A DNA stretch of 64,000 bases from SKKY01 sp965228015 (GCA_965228015.1 OZ245787.1:496001-560000); one strand, 5' to 3'. Shown: positions 25,685 through 36,043, numbered from the stretch's first letter. Translations and numbers: made by a program. The notes: generated from the sequence alone by a model not told the origin.

Positions 25685-28415
25685 ACGAAAATTAATAAGA
25701 CAGAGTTTAAAATACCTAAAATTACTTTTTTACCATTTGTTATCATTTTTCTATTTGTTTTGCTGCCACTGCTAAACAATTTTTGGATTGATTTATCCTG
25801 GTTTAAAGAAACTGGATACCAAACTGTATTTCTTAAAAACATTTATTTTAAAGTATTTGTTGGTGCCGGGCTTTTTCTCTTTTCTTTACTAATAGCACTC
25901 TTTACATTAACCAGAATAATAAAAAGCATCCCAGATACATACATTGATGACAATGATGTTATCGATATTAGTATGGCTGTGAAAAAACCAGGGAAATCAA
26001 AAATCTTTCTAATTTCTGGAGTTTTTTCTTTTGTAATTAGTGCATTATTTACAGGCCCCTGTGGAAACAAATTTTGTTATTTATTAATCAGGAGCCCTTT
26101 AATTACGCTGATCCAATCTTTAACAAAGATATAAGTTTTTACTTCTTTACTCTTCCTTTAATTGAAACAATAGTATCGCCATTAATGTTTTTTTCAATTG
26201 CAATCATTGTTTTAAATGCTATGGTTTATGGCTTTTACTACAGAAAAATCAGAAAACAACCCGAACAACTTTTTAATAAGTTCGGTTTTTTCCTTGTATT
26301 TTTTCCTGTTAATGGTTGTTAATTATCGGATTGAGTCTCTTAAATTGATTTATTCTACCAGAGGTTCTGTTTATGGAGCCGGCTATACTGACATATTAAT
26401 TGGCCTTAAATTTTACTACCTAAAAATGGCAGCATCATTTATTTCAGCAATTTTTATTTATATTGGCCTCAAAAAACAAAGCCTTAAAAAAGCAATGATA
26501 GGTCCTGCAATTCTAATAGCAGTAACTTTTATAGGAGCCGGAGTAGAAATGGCTGTACAAAATTTTATTGTAAGCCCAAACGAACTCAGCAAAGAAGAGC
26601 CATGTATTGAAGAAAGTATAAAATATACACAAAAAAGCATATAAACTTGATGAAGTGGAAAGACAAGATTTCCCAGCTCTATGGAACCTTTCTTCAACGG
26701 ATATAGAAGATTCAGTTGATACAATTAAAAATATACGAATTAATGACTTCCGCCCCACTCAAACAATTTATAATCAATTACAAAGTATACGTCTGTATTA
26801 TCAGTTTACAAATATTTCTATTGACAGATGTACACTTGACGGAGAACAAAGGCAGGTTTTTCTAAGTGCCAGAGAAATCGATCATTCCAGATTGCCAGAA
26901 TAAGCAAAAAACTGGATTAACCAGCACCTAAAATATACCCATGGCTACGGAGCAGCAGTTTCTCCTGTAAACGAAATAACTCCTCAGGGACAACCTAGAC
27001 TAATTGTAAAAACATCCCTCCTGAAACAGATTATGAGGAACTAAAAATAGATACTCCTGAGATATATTACGGGAACTTAACAAAAGACTATGTATATTAT
27101 TGTTAATACTACCGAAAAAGAATTCAACTACCCTATGGAAAATCAAAATACTGAAACAATGTATTCTGGAAATGGCGGAATAAAACTTAACATTATAAAC
27201 AGAATTGCCTTCAGCATAGACAAGAAAACTCCAAAAATTCTTATTTCCGGAGCAATAAACAGTAACAGTAAAATTTTAATTAACAGAGATATCAAAGAAA
27301 GGGTTGCTAAAATAGCTCCATTCCTGAAATATGAAAGCGAACCCTACCTTGTTATTAATGAAGGAAAGCTTTTTTGGGTAATAGACGGATATACAATAAG
27401 CAACTGCTTCCCCTATTCTCAGCCTGTTTATTCAGATAATACCTAATATAACTACATTAGAAATTCTGTAAAAGTTGTAATTGATGCTTATCAGGGAACA
27501 ACAGATTTCTATATTTTTGATGATAATGACCCAATAATTATGACTTACAACAAAGCATACCCTTCTCTCTTTAAAAGCGCAGAAGATATGCCTTAAGGTA
27601 TAAAAAAACACATGAAATATCCCGTTGAACTTTTCGATATACAATCAAGTATTTTTTCCATTTACCACATGGATAACCCAAGAATATTTTTTAACAGGGA
27701 AGATGCCTGGAGTATTGCAACAGAAAAATATCAACAGGAAGTAACTCCTGTGAGACCATATTATATAAACATGGCTCTTCCTGGAAATGATGAAGTTGAA
27801 TTCGTTTTAGTTCAGCCTTATACTGCTTATCAGAAAAACAATATGGTTTCCTGGTTCGCAGCCAGAAACGACGGAGACAACTACGGGAAGCTTGTATTAT
27901 ATACTTTCCCAAAACAAAGATTAATTTATGGCCCTATGCAGATAGAATCCAGAATAGATCAGGATGCGGTTATTTCCTCACAATTAACTTTATAGGAAAG
28001 ACAAGGCTCATCTGTTGTAAGAGGAAACCTAATGGTTATTCCAATAAAAGATTCTATCCTTTATGTTGAACCGTTATATCTACAGTCAGATAACGCCAAT
28101 GCATTACCTGAAGTAAAACAAATTATCCTTGCTTATGGAGATGACATTGTCATGGAAACTACTTTGGAAGCAGGACTAAAGAGACTTTTTAACTATGATT
28201 CTCAAATAATAAATGATATCGAAAATAGTGATGTGGTTTATTCTGAAGATATTTATGAATTGATTAAGCAGGCCAACACTCTCTTTAACCGTTCTCAAGA
28301 GAATCTTCGTCAAGGTAACTGAACAGAATATGGTAAAGATTTAGAAGAACTGGAAGAAGTATTAAATAAACTTGAATCATTTTCTTAATTGTACTGGGGA
28401 TTCTGTTGTATTATA
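25685..28415 (+). pseudogene. UPF0182 family large membrane protein, heavily broken
   Basis: The usual family length is about 900 residues and the remnant spans 2.7 kb. GGAGG at 25677 precedes ACG (25685) where ATG is expected. N-terminal membrane helices run to about 26600, then the extracellular domain (Y-T-H-G-Y-G near 26935, Y-P-V-E-L-F-D-I-Q near 27620, V-R-G-N-L near 28020). Frameshifts near 26060, 26290, 26635, 27010 and 27080; in-frame stops TAA 26901, TAA 27444, TAA 27594, TAG 27993 and TGA 28320. From 27090 to the end the frame never shifts. Function of the family is unknown. Confidence 0.85.
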
Positions 28416-28446
28416 ATTAAAGTTAAGGAAAGGAGTGGTTTTATTA

Positions 28447-29574
28447 ATGAATTCTAAATTATCAATAAAAATTATCTCCATTTTACTTTTATTTTCTTTC
28501 TCTTTTTTAACTTTTACTGACAACATTGAGGATGCAATAAAAAAACAGGAAGAATTAAACAAACAAATTCAGGAAACTCAAAATGCAATAAACCAAAAAG
28601 CTGCCGAGCAAAAGAAACTTAGAAATGAGCTTTATCAAATAAATTCTACATTGGAAAAAACGAATGCTTCTCTTAATGAAATAAATAACAGTCTGGAAGA
28701 GTCTGAAGTAAATATAGAAAAAATTACTGAAGAAATAGCTGTAAAAGAAACTGAAGTTTCTGAACGTTCAGCACTGCTTAAAAATCGTCTTACAGATATA
28801 TACATTAAAGGAGAAGTTAAATTCCTCGATGTATTATTTCAGGCAACCAGCTTTTCTGATTTTTTGTCCAGATACGAATTAATGAAAATAGTAGCTAAAA
28901 ATGACAATACTTTATTAAATGAACTGGAAGAAGAAAAAAGAAGTCTGGATGAAGTAAAACTTAATTTAGAAAATGAAAAATCTAAACTTATTGAATTGAA
29001 AAGTCAGAGAGAAACCAAAACCAATGAACTTTTTGTTACTTCTTCCCGACATAAAACCGTAATAGCTAATATAACAAAAGAAAAATCTTATTATGAAACA
29101 ATGCTTGATGAGCTGGAAGAACAATCAAAGATAATTGAACAGCAGATTCGTGCAGTTCAGGGAACTGGTGGTACCAGCCCCTCAGCATTAAACTGGCCAA
29201 CACCCGGATATTACAGAGTTACTTCACCCTACGGCTACAGAATACATCCTGTATTAAAGACCAAAAGATTACACACTGGTATTGACTTAGGAGTGCCATA
29301 TGGAAAAAATGTATTAGCATCTAATTCAGGTAAAGTTATTTTAGCAAAATATAATGGTTCCTATGGCTACTGTGTAATTATTGACCATGGAGGCGGCATG
29401 AGTTCTTTATATGCTCACCTCTCCTCCTTCTCTGTTAAAGCGGGGGATACTGTTGCAACAGGTCAGAAAATTGCTCAAATTGGAACTTCAGGATTATCTA
29501 CCGGACCACACTTACATTTTGAAGTTCGTTTAAATGGTTCTCATACAAACCCAGAAAAATATTTAAGGAGATAA
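28447..29574 (+). CDS. Murein hydrolase activator / M23 peptidase with coiled coil (EnvC-like)
   Basis: 375 residues from ATG 28447 after AAAGGAG. Signal peptide at 7-25, long coiled coil at about 30-245, then a LytM (M23) domain with HTGIDLG and HLHFEVRL, which carry the zinc-binding His and Asp. It acts outside the membrane on peptidoglycan during cell separation, directly or by activating amidases. Intact, 31 bases after the broken UPF0182 gene. Confidence 0.9.
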   Translation: MNSKLSIKIISILLLFSFSFLTFTDNIEDAIKKQEELNKQIQETQNAINQKAAEQKKLRNELYQINSTLEKTNASLNEINNSLEESEVNIEKITEEIAVKETEVSERSALLKNRLTDIYIKGEVKFLDVLFQATSFSDFLSRYELMKIVAKNDNTLLNELEEEKRSLDEVKLNLENEKSKLIELKSQRETKTNELFVTSSRHKTVIANITKEKSYYETMLDELEEQSKIIEQQIRAVQGTGGTSPSALNWPTPGYYRVTSPYGYRIHPVLKTKRLHTGIDLGVPYGKNVLASNSGKVILAKYNGSYGYCVIIDHGGGMSSLYAHLSSFSVKAGDTVATGQKIAQIGTSGLSTGPHLHFEVRLNGSHTNPEKYLRR

Positions 29575-29583
29575 GTATTTTAA

Positions 29584-30408
29584 ATGAACGTTCTATATAA
29601 TGTAAAATTACAATCTCTAAAATATAAAAAATCCTTTGTAACTCACAAAGATATTGCTTTTATTTATGATAATCTAAGCAAAACCCACTACTCTTCAAAA
29701 AGTAGTGGGTTTTTAGAAAATCATAAAACCATTTTTTCTTACCTGGAACTTAAAAATGACGCAAGAGTATTGGAAATTGGATGTGGTAACGGTTTCTTAT
29801 CTTCTTTTATTCCAGATTCTGTTCATTATCTTGGAATAGATATTTCAAGCAAAATGATAAATGAAGCATTAAAACAAAATAAAAATAACCGAAAAAACAT
29901 ATCTTTTGAAAAAATTGATGTAGAAGATTATGTTAAATTTGCTTCAGACAATTCCTATGATTTAATACTCTTCCCTTTTTCCTGGAAATATTTTGACAAT
30001 AATTTTCAAAACAAGATTTTTTCAATTCTTAAAGAAAAAGGTGCGATGGTAATTGTTGATGATTTTGCTGAAAATTACCTTGAACTGTTTAAAGAGTTTG
30101 AAGAATTTAAAAAAGTCAATCATTCTGCTCTTACTAAAATCAACCAATTTAATTACTATGCTGAAAATACAGAGGTAATTAATAAAAGTTTAAATAACAT
30201 AGGATATTCTCAAAGAATATTTTTAACTTTTAAAAAAAAACCAGAGAATGAATTTAAGTATTTAACTGAATCTGGTATAATTCCGGAATTAGTTTCAGAA
30301 TTTGGAAATGCTTCAGAGATGTACCTTTCTGAATTTGAAGATTATTTAAAAAACAGAAACTTTTCTCTACGAAGCCAAAAACATTATATTTGCATTGCAA
30401 AAAAATAA
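29584..30408 (+). CDS. Class I SAM-dependent methyltransferase
   Basis: 274 residues. Motif I is V-L-E-I-G-C-G-N-G near residues 61-70, motif II Y-L-G-I-D-I-S near 83, and a D-L-I-L-F-P-F segment near 120. Substrate unknown. The start at 29584 is nine bases after the peptidase stop; no strong ribosome site is seen apart from AAGGAG overlapping that stop. A terminator-like hairpin (29680-29713) lies within codons 33-44, so either the gene is attenuated or its true 5' end is shorter. Confidence 0.75.
   Translation: MNVLYNVKLQSLKYKKSFVTHKDIAFIYDNLSKTHYSSKSSGFLENHKTIFSYLELKNDARVLEIGCGNGFLSSFIPDSVHYLGIDISSKMINEALKQNKNNRKNISFEKIDVEDYVKFASDNSYDLILFPFSWKYFDNNFQNKIFSILKEKGAMVIVDDFAENYLELFKEFEEFKKVNHSALTKINQFNYYAENTEVINKSLNNIGYSQRIFLTFKKKPENEFKYLTESGIIPELVSEFGNASEMYLSEFEDYLKNRNFSLRSQKHYICIAKK
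29680..29714 (+). terminator. Terminator-like hairpin inside the methyltransferase ORF
   Basis: Perfect 13-base stem AAAACCCACTACT/AGTAGTGGGTTTT, eight-base loop, ending in TTTTT. It looks like an intrinsic terminator for the M23 peptidase unit but lies about 100 bases into the next reading frame. Confidence 0.55.
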
Positions 30409-30438
30409 GGAGTGACTTTAATAAGTCACTCCTTATTT
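30403..30438. terminator. Bidirectional hairpin terminator
   Basis: Perfect 16-base stem AAATAAGGAGTGACTT/AAGTCACTCCTTATTT between the convergent methyltransferase and cobO genes; it includes both stop codons. Confidence 0.9.
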
Positions 30439-31025
30439 TAATTTTCGATTCCTTTTCTTGCTTCAAGATTTTGGGTTTTGTAATAATGTTTAATTTCTAC
30501 CATTTCTGTTACCAAATCTGCTATTTCAATTATTTCCGGTAATGCTTTTCTGCCTGTTAAAACCAATTCTGTTTCAGGATTTCTTTCCTGGATGTTTTTA
30601 ATAAACTCCTCTTTATTTATCAAGTCAAAGTATAATGCAACATTTACCTCATCAAGGATAATCAAATCATATTCTTTTGATTTAAGGGTACTGTAAAGCT
30701 CTTTAAGACCTTTTCTTATAATTTCCAGGTATTCCTCCGGAGGGTTGCCTTTTTCGAAGAATACACATTCATCTTTCCATTTTTCGCATTCCTCATTATT
30801 CATATCTTCTTTTCTTGCAATAAAAAAAGGTTTCCCCAGAGTTTGAAGTTTAAAATTCTCTGATATATTTTTAAGAATAATATGCTCACTGTAAGCCTTT
30901 GATTTCATAAATTGCAGAAATAAAACTTTTTTTCCAGCTCCCAAGGCTCTTATAGAAAGTCCAATAGCTGCTGTAGTCTTTCCCTTTCCATCTCCTGTAT
31001 AAACCTGTATCATTCCCTTATTCAT
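30438..31025 (-). CDS. cobO: Cob(I)yrinic acid a,c-diamide adenosyltransferase (CobO/BtuR type)
   Basis: 195 residues from ATG 31025 (GGAGGTG five bases upstream). It starts MIQVYTGDGKGKTTAAIGL (P-loop), then RALGAGKKVLFLQFMK and, further on, LIILDEVNVAL; the family uses ATP to adenosylate the cobalt of corrinoids. It begins just inside the end of plsC. No other cobalamin genes are near, apart from CobA of siroheme synthesis, so it may act in salvage. Intact. Confidence 0.9.
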   Translation of the reverse strand: MNKGMIQVYTGDGKGKTTAAIGLSIRALGAGKKVLFLQFMKSKAYSEHIILKNISENFKLQTLGKPFFIARKEDMNNEECEKWKDECVFFEKGNPPEEYLEIIRKGLKELYSTLKSKEYDLIILDEVNVALYFDLINKEEFIKNIQERNPETELVLTGRKALPEIIEIADLVTEMVEIKHYYKTQNLEARKGIEN

Positions 31026-31038
31026 AAAAACACCTCCA

Positions 31039-31719
31039 CTACTTATAATACCCTCTGTATTCAAAAGGTAAAAGTTCCGCTATTTTTTTCATCATTTCAT
31101 CAATTGGTTCCTGAGATTCAGGGAATTCTTGGAAATAAAATCCTTCCCCAAAAGTTACCGTTACTTCAGAATGAATAAAGCTCTCCTTTGACATTTTGCC
31201 ACTGGTTTCAACAGGAAGACATTTTTCACTTCCTGTTATTGCTACTGGTATAATTTTTGCTCCCGACATTTTAGCAATTAAATAAACCCCTGAACGTCCT
31301 TTTAACATTTCCCCTGTTCTTGATCTGGTTCCCTCAGGAAAAATCAAAATTGAAGAACCATCTTTTAATTCCTTAACAGCATTTTTTAAAGCCTTCCTGT
31401 CCGGTTTGTTAGGTTCAATTTCAATATGAGGAACAATTTCAAGAACCGCCTTGGTAACTGCCTCCCCTTTTAATTTTACTCCTGCTAAAAATAATACTTT
31501 TTTATTTTTTTCTTCAAATAATTTTGAAAGCAACAGGCCGTCCAGATTAGACAAATGATTACCAATAAAAATAACAGGCTCATTTTTAGGAACATTATTA
31601 AAATTAATTACTCTTAAATCAGCATATTTATTTACAAGATAATAGGTAGTCTTTCTAGTTATATATTTTCTTATTCCTCTTGGTAAAAAGTTATATAAAT
31701 ATATTAAAATTTTATACAA
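31039..31719 (-). CDS. plsC: 1-acyl-sn-glycerol-3-phosphate acyltransferase (PlsC-like)
   Basis: 226 residues from TTG 31719, seven bases after AGGAGG. Acyltransferase motifs: NHLSNLDG (HX4D, about residue 53), FPEGTRSR (about 128) and a V-P-V-A-I-T/P-V-A-I-T-G block. It acylates lysophosphatidic acid at the inner membrane in phospholipid synthesis. Possible membrane-associated N-terminus. Operon with cobO. Intact. Confidence 0.88.
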   Translation of the reverse strand: MYKILIYLYNFLPRGIRKYITRKTTYYLVNKYADLRVINFNNVPKNEPVIFIGNHLSNLDGLLLSKLFEEKNKKVLFLAGVKLKGEAVTKAVLEIVPHIEIEPNKPDRKALKNAVKELKDGSSILIFPEGTRSRTGEMLKGRSGVYLIAKMSGAKIIPVAITGSEKCLPVETSGKMSKESFIHSEVTVTFGEGFYFQEFPESQEPIDEMMKKIAELLPFEYRGYYK

Positions 31720-31841
31720 AAAAATTCCTCCTTTTCACAGAAAATAATTATAACAATTATATTTATAAATGAAAAGGCAGAATGTATACTCTTATGTATA
31801 TACATTAAGACGAACTAAGAAATGGGGGTAATTTTATTATT

Positions 31842-32334
31842 ATGAAAACGAAAGAAATGATTTACGGTGCAATACTAACATCTCTGGCATTATTAATACC
31901 CCTGGCCTTTGGAGGCTTTCTTGGCATCACAACACCTCCCTTTAGTGCTACACTGGCTTCACATGTACCAGTTATGATAGCCATGGCTATAAGTCCTTTA
32001 ACTGCTTTCGCAGCAGCTTCCGGTTCTGCCTTAGGGTTTCTTATTAACTTGGCCCGGTTATAGCAGCCAGAGCAGGAATACCTATAGTTTTTGGAGTTAC
32101 TGGAGCCCTTTTATACAAAAGGGAATGAGTTTCTCTAAAGTACTATCAGTAACTATACCCCTACACGCATTATCAGAAGCATTAATCGTTATCCCTTTTG
32201 GATTCGATTTATGCAAAGCAGGAGTTGTCGTTGGAATTGGAACCGGTCTTCATCATATTTTAGACAGTTTTATTACTCTTTTCTTGGCTGCTGTCCTAGT
32301 AAAAGGTTCAATACTATCAATTAGAATTAAGTAA
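31842..32334 (+). pseudogene. ECF-transporter substrate-binding (S) component, broken
   Basis: ATG 31842 with GGGGG upstream. Hydrophobic throughout (about six helices), beginning M-K-T-K-E-M-I-Y-G-A-I-L-T and containing PFSATLASHVPVMIAM, which resembles vitamin S components of the niacin or BioY kind; specificity is not clear. A missing G near 32052 (A-A-C-T-T-G-G-C-C-C) and a missing A near 32116 break the frame; the last part is open 32125-32334. Upstream TGTATA and TATACA half-sites (about 31780-31803) may be an operator. Confidence 0.7.
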
Positions 32335-33273
32335 AATTATTTTACCATTTTTTTGCCATGTTTTTTTACCTCTCCAGTTCCCTGCCAAGTGTCCATATTT
32401 ATTTTTAAAAGAACTGTTACTTTCAAGTACAAGTTCTTCAAGATCAATAAATACTTCTTCCCTTTTGGGATTAAAGAGAGGATTAAAACCTCTCTTTTCT
32501 TTATTCCAGGGACAAATTTCCTGACATATATCACAACCATAAATATACTTTGTTGAGATAATTTTTTCTTTAACTAATTCATTCAATATCTCTTTTTCCT
32601 GTGATTGCTGAGACAAACACAATTTAGTATTAATTACTCTCATTTTTTTATCAATTGCATTAACAGGACAAGCATTGACACATAAATTGCATTCCCCGCA
32701 ATAATCATTTGAAATCAGACAATTATCTGAATCTGATATTTCAATATCAGTAAATAATGCACCAATAAAAACAAAAGATCCTAATTCTTTATTAATTAAA
32801 TTAGAATTCTTCCCTATCCATCCAAGACCAGCTTTAACGGCCAGCTCTCTTTCTGATAAAGAACTTGTATCTACAGAAACATAGTAATTTTTCATATTAG
32901 AAATACTCTTTATATATTCTGCCATTTTATTTAAAATTTCTGTTAAAACTACATGATAATCCCTACCCCAGGATGATGATGAAATTTTACCAGTTATTTT
33001 ATTTTCATATTCAGTATTTATTAATTCAGGAGAATCAAAAACAGGATTTGGGTAGGAAATTAAAATGCATATTATTGACTTAAAGTCTTTAAATATTTCT
33101 AAATCAGGATTTTTATTTATAAAAGATGATAAATAATCTTTTTCTTTTGCATAAGAATATCTTTCTAATTCACGAAAAAATAGCTTGGCTTTTAAAAAAC
33201 CAAGCGCATTAATATTATTTTTTTTACTATATTCTGTAATTTTTTCATGTAAATTAACAGACTTTTTATTCAC
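32317..33273 (-). CDS. queG: Epoxyqueuosine reductase
   Basis: 318 residues from GTG 33273, eight bases after AGAGG located in the end of the CBS gene; the longer frame lacks a site. Key regions: Y-P-N-P near residue 85, LGWIGKNSNLI (cobalamin-binding side), and two 4Fe-4S motifs CGECNLCVNACPVNAI and CDICQEICPWN. It reduces epoxyqueuosine to queuosine in tRNA with cobalamin, the last step of Q synthesis; cobO nearby could supply the cofactor. Intact, convergent with the S component by 18 bases. Confidence 0.92.
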   Translation of the reverse strand: MNKKSVNLHEKITEYSKKNNINALGFLKAKLFFRELERYSYAKEKDYLSSFINKNPDLEIFKDFKSIICILISYPNPVFDSPELINTEYENKITGKISSSSWGRDYHVVLTEILNKMAEYIKSISNMKNYYVSVDTSSLSERELAVKAGLGWIGKNSNLINKELGSFVFIGALFTDIEISDSDNCLISNDYCGECNLCVNACPVNAIDKKMRVINTKLCLSQQSQEKEILNELVKEKIISTKYIYGCDICQEICPWNKEKRGFNPLFNPKREEVFIDLEELVLESNSSFKNKYGHLAGNWRGKKTWQKNGKIILLNSN

Positions 33274-33277
33274 TTTA

Positions 33278-33742
33278 CTATTCCTCTTTGTTTTTCTCAT
33301 AATTTGCTTTAATGATATCATATCTTGTAACGATTCCAACAACTTTATTTTCATCGTCAACTATTGGTATTCTGTTAACCTTATTTTCTATCAGCAAACT
33401 TGCTACTTCAGAAACATCTGCAGTTTCCTTTGCAATTATCAGATCCTCTTTAGTCATAAGATCTTTTACAAGAAAAGCTGATATCTTTTTAATTTCATTA
33501 AAAAAGGCACTTTTACCAACCTGGATTACTCCATCAAAAAAACTTAAAAATACTGGAGGATTTAACTTCTTCTGTTGAAATACTAAATCTCCTTCAGAAA
33601 TTATTCCAACAATTTTTCTTTGAGAATCCACAACAGGAACCCCGCTGATTTTTTTATCAATAAAAATTCTTGCTACTTCTTCTATTGTATTTGTTTCATA
33701 TACTGTTACGACATCCTTTGACATTATATCTTTTACGAGCAT
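33278..33742 (-). CDS. Paired CBS-domain protein
   Basis: 154 residues from ATG 33742 (CAGGAGGG). Two CBS motifs: V-K-D-I-M-S-K-D-V-V-T-V at 3-14 through GIISEGDL near 52, and V-K-D-L-M-T-K-E-D-L near 93 through GIVTRYDI near 144. Such proteins bind adenine nucleotides. Target unknown. Overlaps the queG ribosome site and is likely co-transcribed with it. Intact. Confidence 0.9.
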   Translation of the reverse strand: MLVKDIMSKDVVTVYETNTIEEVARIFIDKKISGVPVVDSQRKIVGIISEGDLVFQQKKLNPPVFLSFFDGVIQVGKSAFFNEIKKISAFLVKDLMTKEDLIIAKETADVSEVASLLIENKVNRIPIVDDENKVVGIVTRYDIIKANYEKNKEE

Positions 33743-33792
33743 TTTAATCCCTCCTGTATTTTTTTATATTAGGAAGAATTTACCCATTAATA

Positions 33793-35889
33793 TTAAAGGT
33801 CAAACAGAATCTCTGAATATACAGGGAAAGGCCAGAACTCTCTGCCCACAATTGTTTCAAGGCAATCTGCTACTTCTCTCGCTTCAAGCATAGCTGTAAA
33901 CACTTCATATCTGTATGCATATGCTTTATCATAAACTTCTTCAATATCACTTACAGTATTTAAAGATAGTTTAATATTGTCCGTTTTATTTTTTAAATCT
34001 TCAAGCATTTTTGAAACATCTTCCAGCAAGCTTTCCTGAACTACCGTTGTCACTTTAGAACTTGCAGCTTTTACGCTGTTAACAGAATCAGCTAAGAAAG
34101 TAATATATTCAATTACTGATGGAATAATTTGTTTATCAAGCATATCTATTGCAGTTAAAGCTTCAATTCTCATTTGACTAATATACTGTTCCAAAATAAT
34201 TTCATATCTGGATTCAATTTCTCTTTTGCTTAATACACCATGTTTTACAAAAAGATTAACAGATTTTTCTTCAATAAAGGATTTAGTAGATTCAACATAT
34301 GAACGGATATTTGGTAATCCTCTTTCAGCTGCTTCTTCAACCCATCCTTGTGAATATCCATCACCATTAAAGATAATTCGTTTATGATCTTTAACTATTT
34401 TTTGTAAAAGAATTCTCAATGAACCTATCATATCATCTTTATTTTCTAACTCATCAGCAATTTTTGCCAATTCATCTGCAACAATAGTGTTTAATACGAA
34501 GTTCGGACCAGCTATTGATAATGAAGAAGCTACCATTCTGAATTCAAATTTGTTTCCTGTAAATGCAAAGGGTGATGTTCTGTTTCTGTCTGTATTATCT
34601 TTAGGAATTGTTGGAAGAGCACTTGCTCCCATGGACAATTCTCCACCTTTTTTAGACTGGAACAGATCTCCTTTTTCAAGCTGATCAATAATATCTGTAA
34701 GCTGATCACCAAGGAAAATTGAAATTATAGCTGGGGGAGCTTCATTCGCACCAAGTCTGTGATCATTACCAATATTTGAAGCAGCCAATCTAAGAAGTTC
34801 AGGGTAAGTATCAACAGCTTTAATAATTGCTGCAAGGAATACTAAGAACTGAACGTTCTCATGAGGCTCTGTTCCAGGTTCTAATAAATTTAAACCATCA
34901 TCAGTAGATAAAGACCAGTTATTATGCTTACCTGAACCATTAACCCCTGTAAATGGCTTTTCATGCAGTAAACAAACTAAGTCATATTTTTTTGCAATTT
35001 TCTTTAAAGTATCCACTACCAGCTGATTATGATCTGTTGCTACATTGGAAGTATGGAAAATAGGTGCTATTTCAAACTGTCCAGGAGCTACTTCATTATG
35101 CTGAGTCTTTGCAGAAACTCCCAGCTTCCATAATGCCTTGTTAGCTTCATTCATATAATTTTTTATTCTGTCTTTAATACTTCCGAAATAGTGATCATCT
35201 AATTCCTGACCCTTTGGTGCAGGAGCTCCGAAAAGTGTTCTTCCAGTAAACATTAAGTCTTTTCTTTTGTTAAAATATTTTTTATCTATAAGAAAATACT
35301 CTTGTTCAGGACCAACAGTTGTTATAACTTTTTTAGATGTTTCATTACCAAAAATTCTTAAAATTCTTAAAGCTTGTTTATTAATAACATCCATACTTCT
35401 TAACAAAGGAGTTTTTTTATCAAGAGCTTCTCCTGTATAAGATACAAAAGCCGTTGGTATTGTTAATATTCCATCTCTGATAAATGCTGGAGAAGTAAAG
35501 TCCCAGGCTGTATAACCCCTTGCCTCAAAAGTTTCTCTAATACCACCATTAGGGAAGCTGGAAGCGTCAGGCTCTCCCTGAATTAATTCTTTTCCGCCAA
35601 ACTCAACCATCAATTTGCAATCAGTTGAAGTAGCAAGAAAAGAGTCATGTTTTTCTGCTGTTCCTCCTGTCATTGGATGGAACCAATGAGTATAATGAGT
35701 AACTCCCTTTTCTAAAGCCCATTCCTTCATAGCATGAGCCACTGAATTGGCAACCTCTGGTTCAAGAGAAGTACCCTCTTGAATAGTTTTTAAAAAAGAC
35801 TTACAAGCAGGTTTTGACATTTTTTCTCTCATTACTTCATAGGTAAACACATCTTCTGAAAATAACATTAAATCATTATCTTTTCTCAT
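33793..35889 (-). CDS. glnA: Glutamine synthetase type III
   Basis: 698 residues from ATG 35889 (GGGGG seven bases upstream), a normal length for GSIII (about 700). Landmarks: VEFGGKELIQGEPDASSFPNGG split as V-E-F-G-G-K and D-A-S-S-F-P-N-G-G, TVGPEQEYFLID, HNEVAPGQFEIAP, GVNGSGKHNNWS and LRLAASNIGNDHRLG. It makes glutamine from glutamate and ammonia; GSIII forms dodecamers. Monocistronic. The longest intact gene in the window. Confidence 0.97.
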   Translation of the reverse strand: MRKDNDLMLFSEDVFTYEVMREKMSKPACKSFLKTIQEGTSLEPEVANSVAHAMKEWALEKGVTHYTHWFHPMTGGTAEKHDSFLATSTDCKLMVEFGGKELIQGEPDASSFPNGGIRETFEARGYTAWDFTSPAFIRDGILTIPTAFVSYTGEALDKKTPLLRSMDVINKQALRILRIFGNETSKKVITTVGPEQEYFLIDKKYFNKRKDLMFTGRTLFGAPAPKGQELDDHYFGSIKDRIKNYMNEANKALWKLGVSAKTQHNEVAPGQFEIAPIFHTSNVATDHNQLVVDTLKKIAKKYDLVCLLHEKPFTGVNGSGKHNNWSLSTDDGLNLLEPGTEPHENVQFLVFLAAIIKAVDTYPELLRLAASNIGNDHRLGANEAPPAIISIFLGDQLTDIIDQLEKGDLFQSKKGGELSMGASALPTIPKDNTDRNRTSPFAFTGNKFEFRMVASSLSIAGPNFVLNTIVADELAKIADELENKDDMIGSLRILLQKIVKDHKRIIFNGDGYSQGWVEEAAERGLPNIRSYVESTKSFIEEKSVNLFVKHGVLSKREIESRYEIILEQYISQMRIEALTAIDMLDKQIIPSVIEYITFLADSVNSVKAASSKVTTVVQESLLEDVSKMLEDLKNKTDNIKLSLNTVSDIEEVYDKAYAYRYEVFTAMLEAREVADCLETIVGREFWPFPVYSEILFDL

Positions 35890-36014
35890 ATTTAATCCCC
35901 CTGTAAAATAAAAAAGCATCCGGAAATATAATATATATTCCAAGAACGCCATTGTTCTAAAAACTATTTTAATTTAAATTACTTGGACATCTTTGTCCTA
36001 TCTTTCACAATAAT

Positions 36015-36043
36015 AATATAATATATGTTAAATATTATATCAA
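36015..36043 (-). promoter_or_regulatory. Probable glnA promoter
   Basis: Minus strand TTGATA (36038-36043), 17 bases, TATATT (36015-36020). Downstream, at about 35980-36000, a small palindrome GGACA/TGTCC lies in the leader. No known glutamine riboswitch is recognisable. Confidence 0.45.

Noticed and set aside
25685..28415. Stop-codon reassignment (recoded TAA, TAG or TGA) to explain in-frame stops
   Set aside because: All three stop codons occur in frame at varied residues, and all three are also used as normal gene ends nearby. No single reassignment fits, and frameshifts would remain unexplained.
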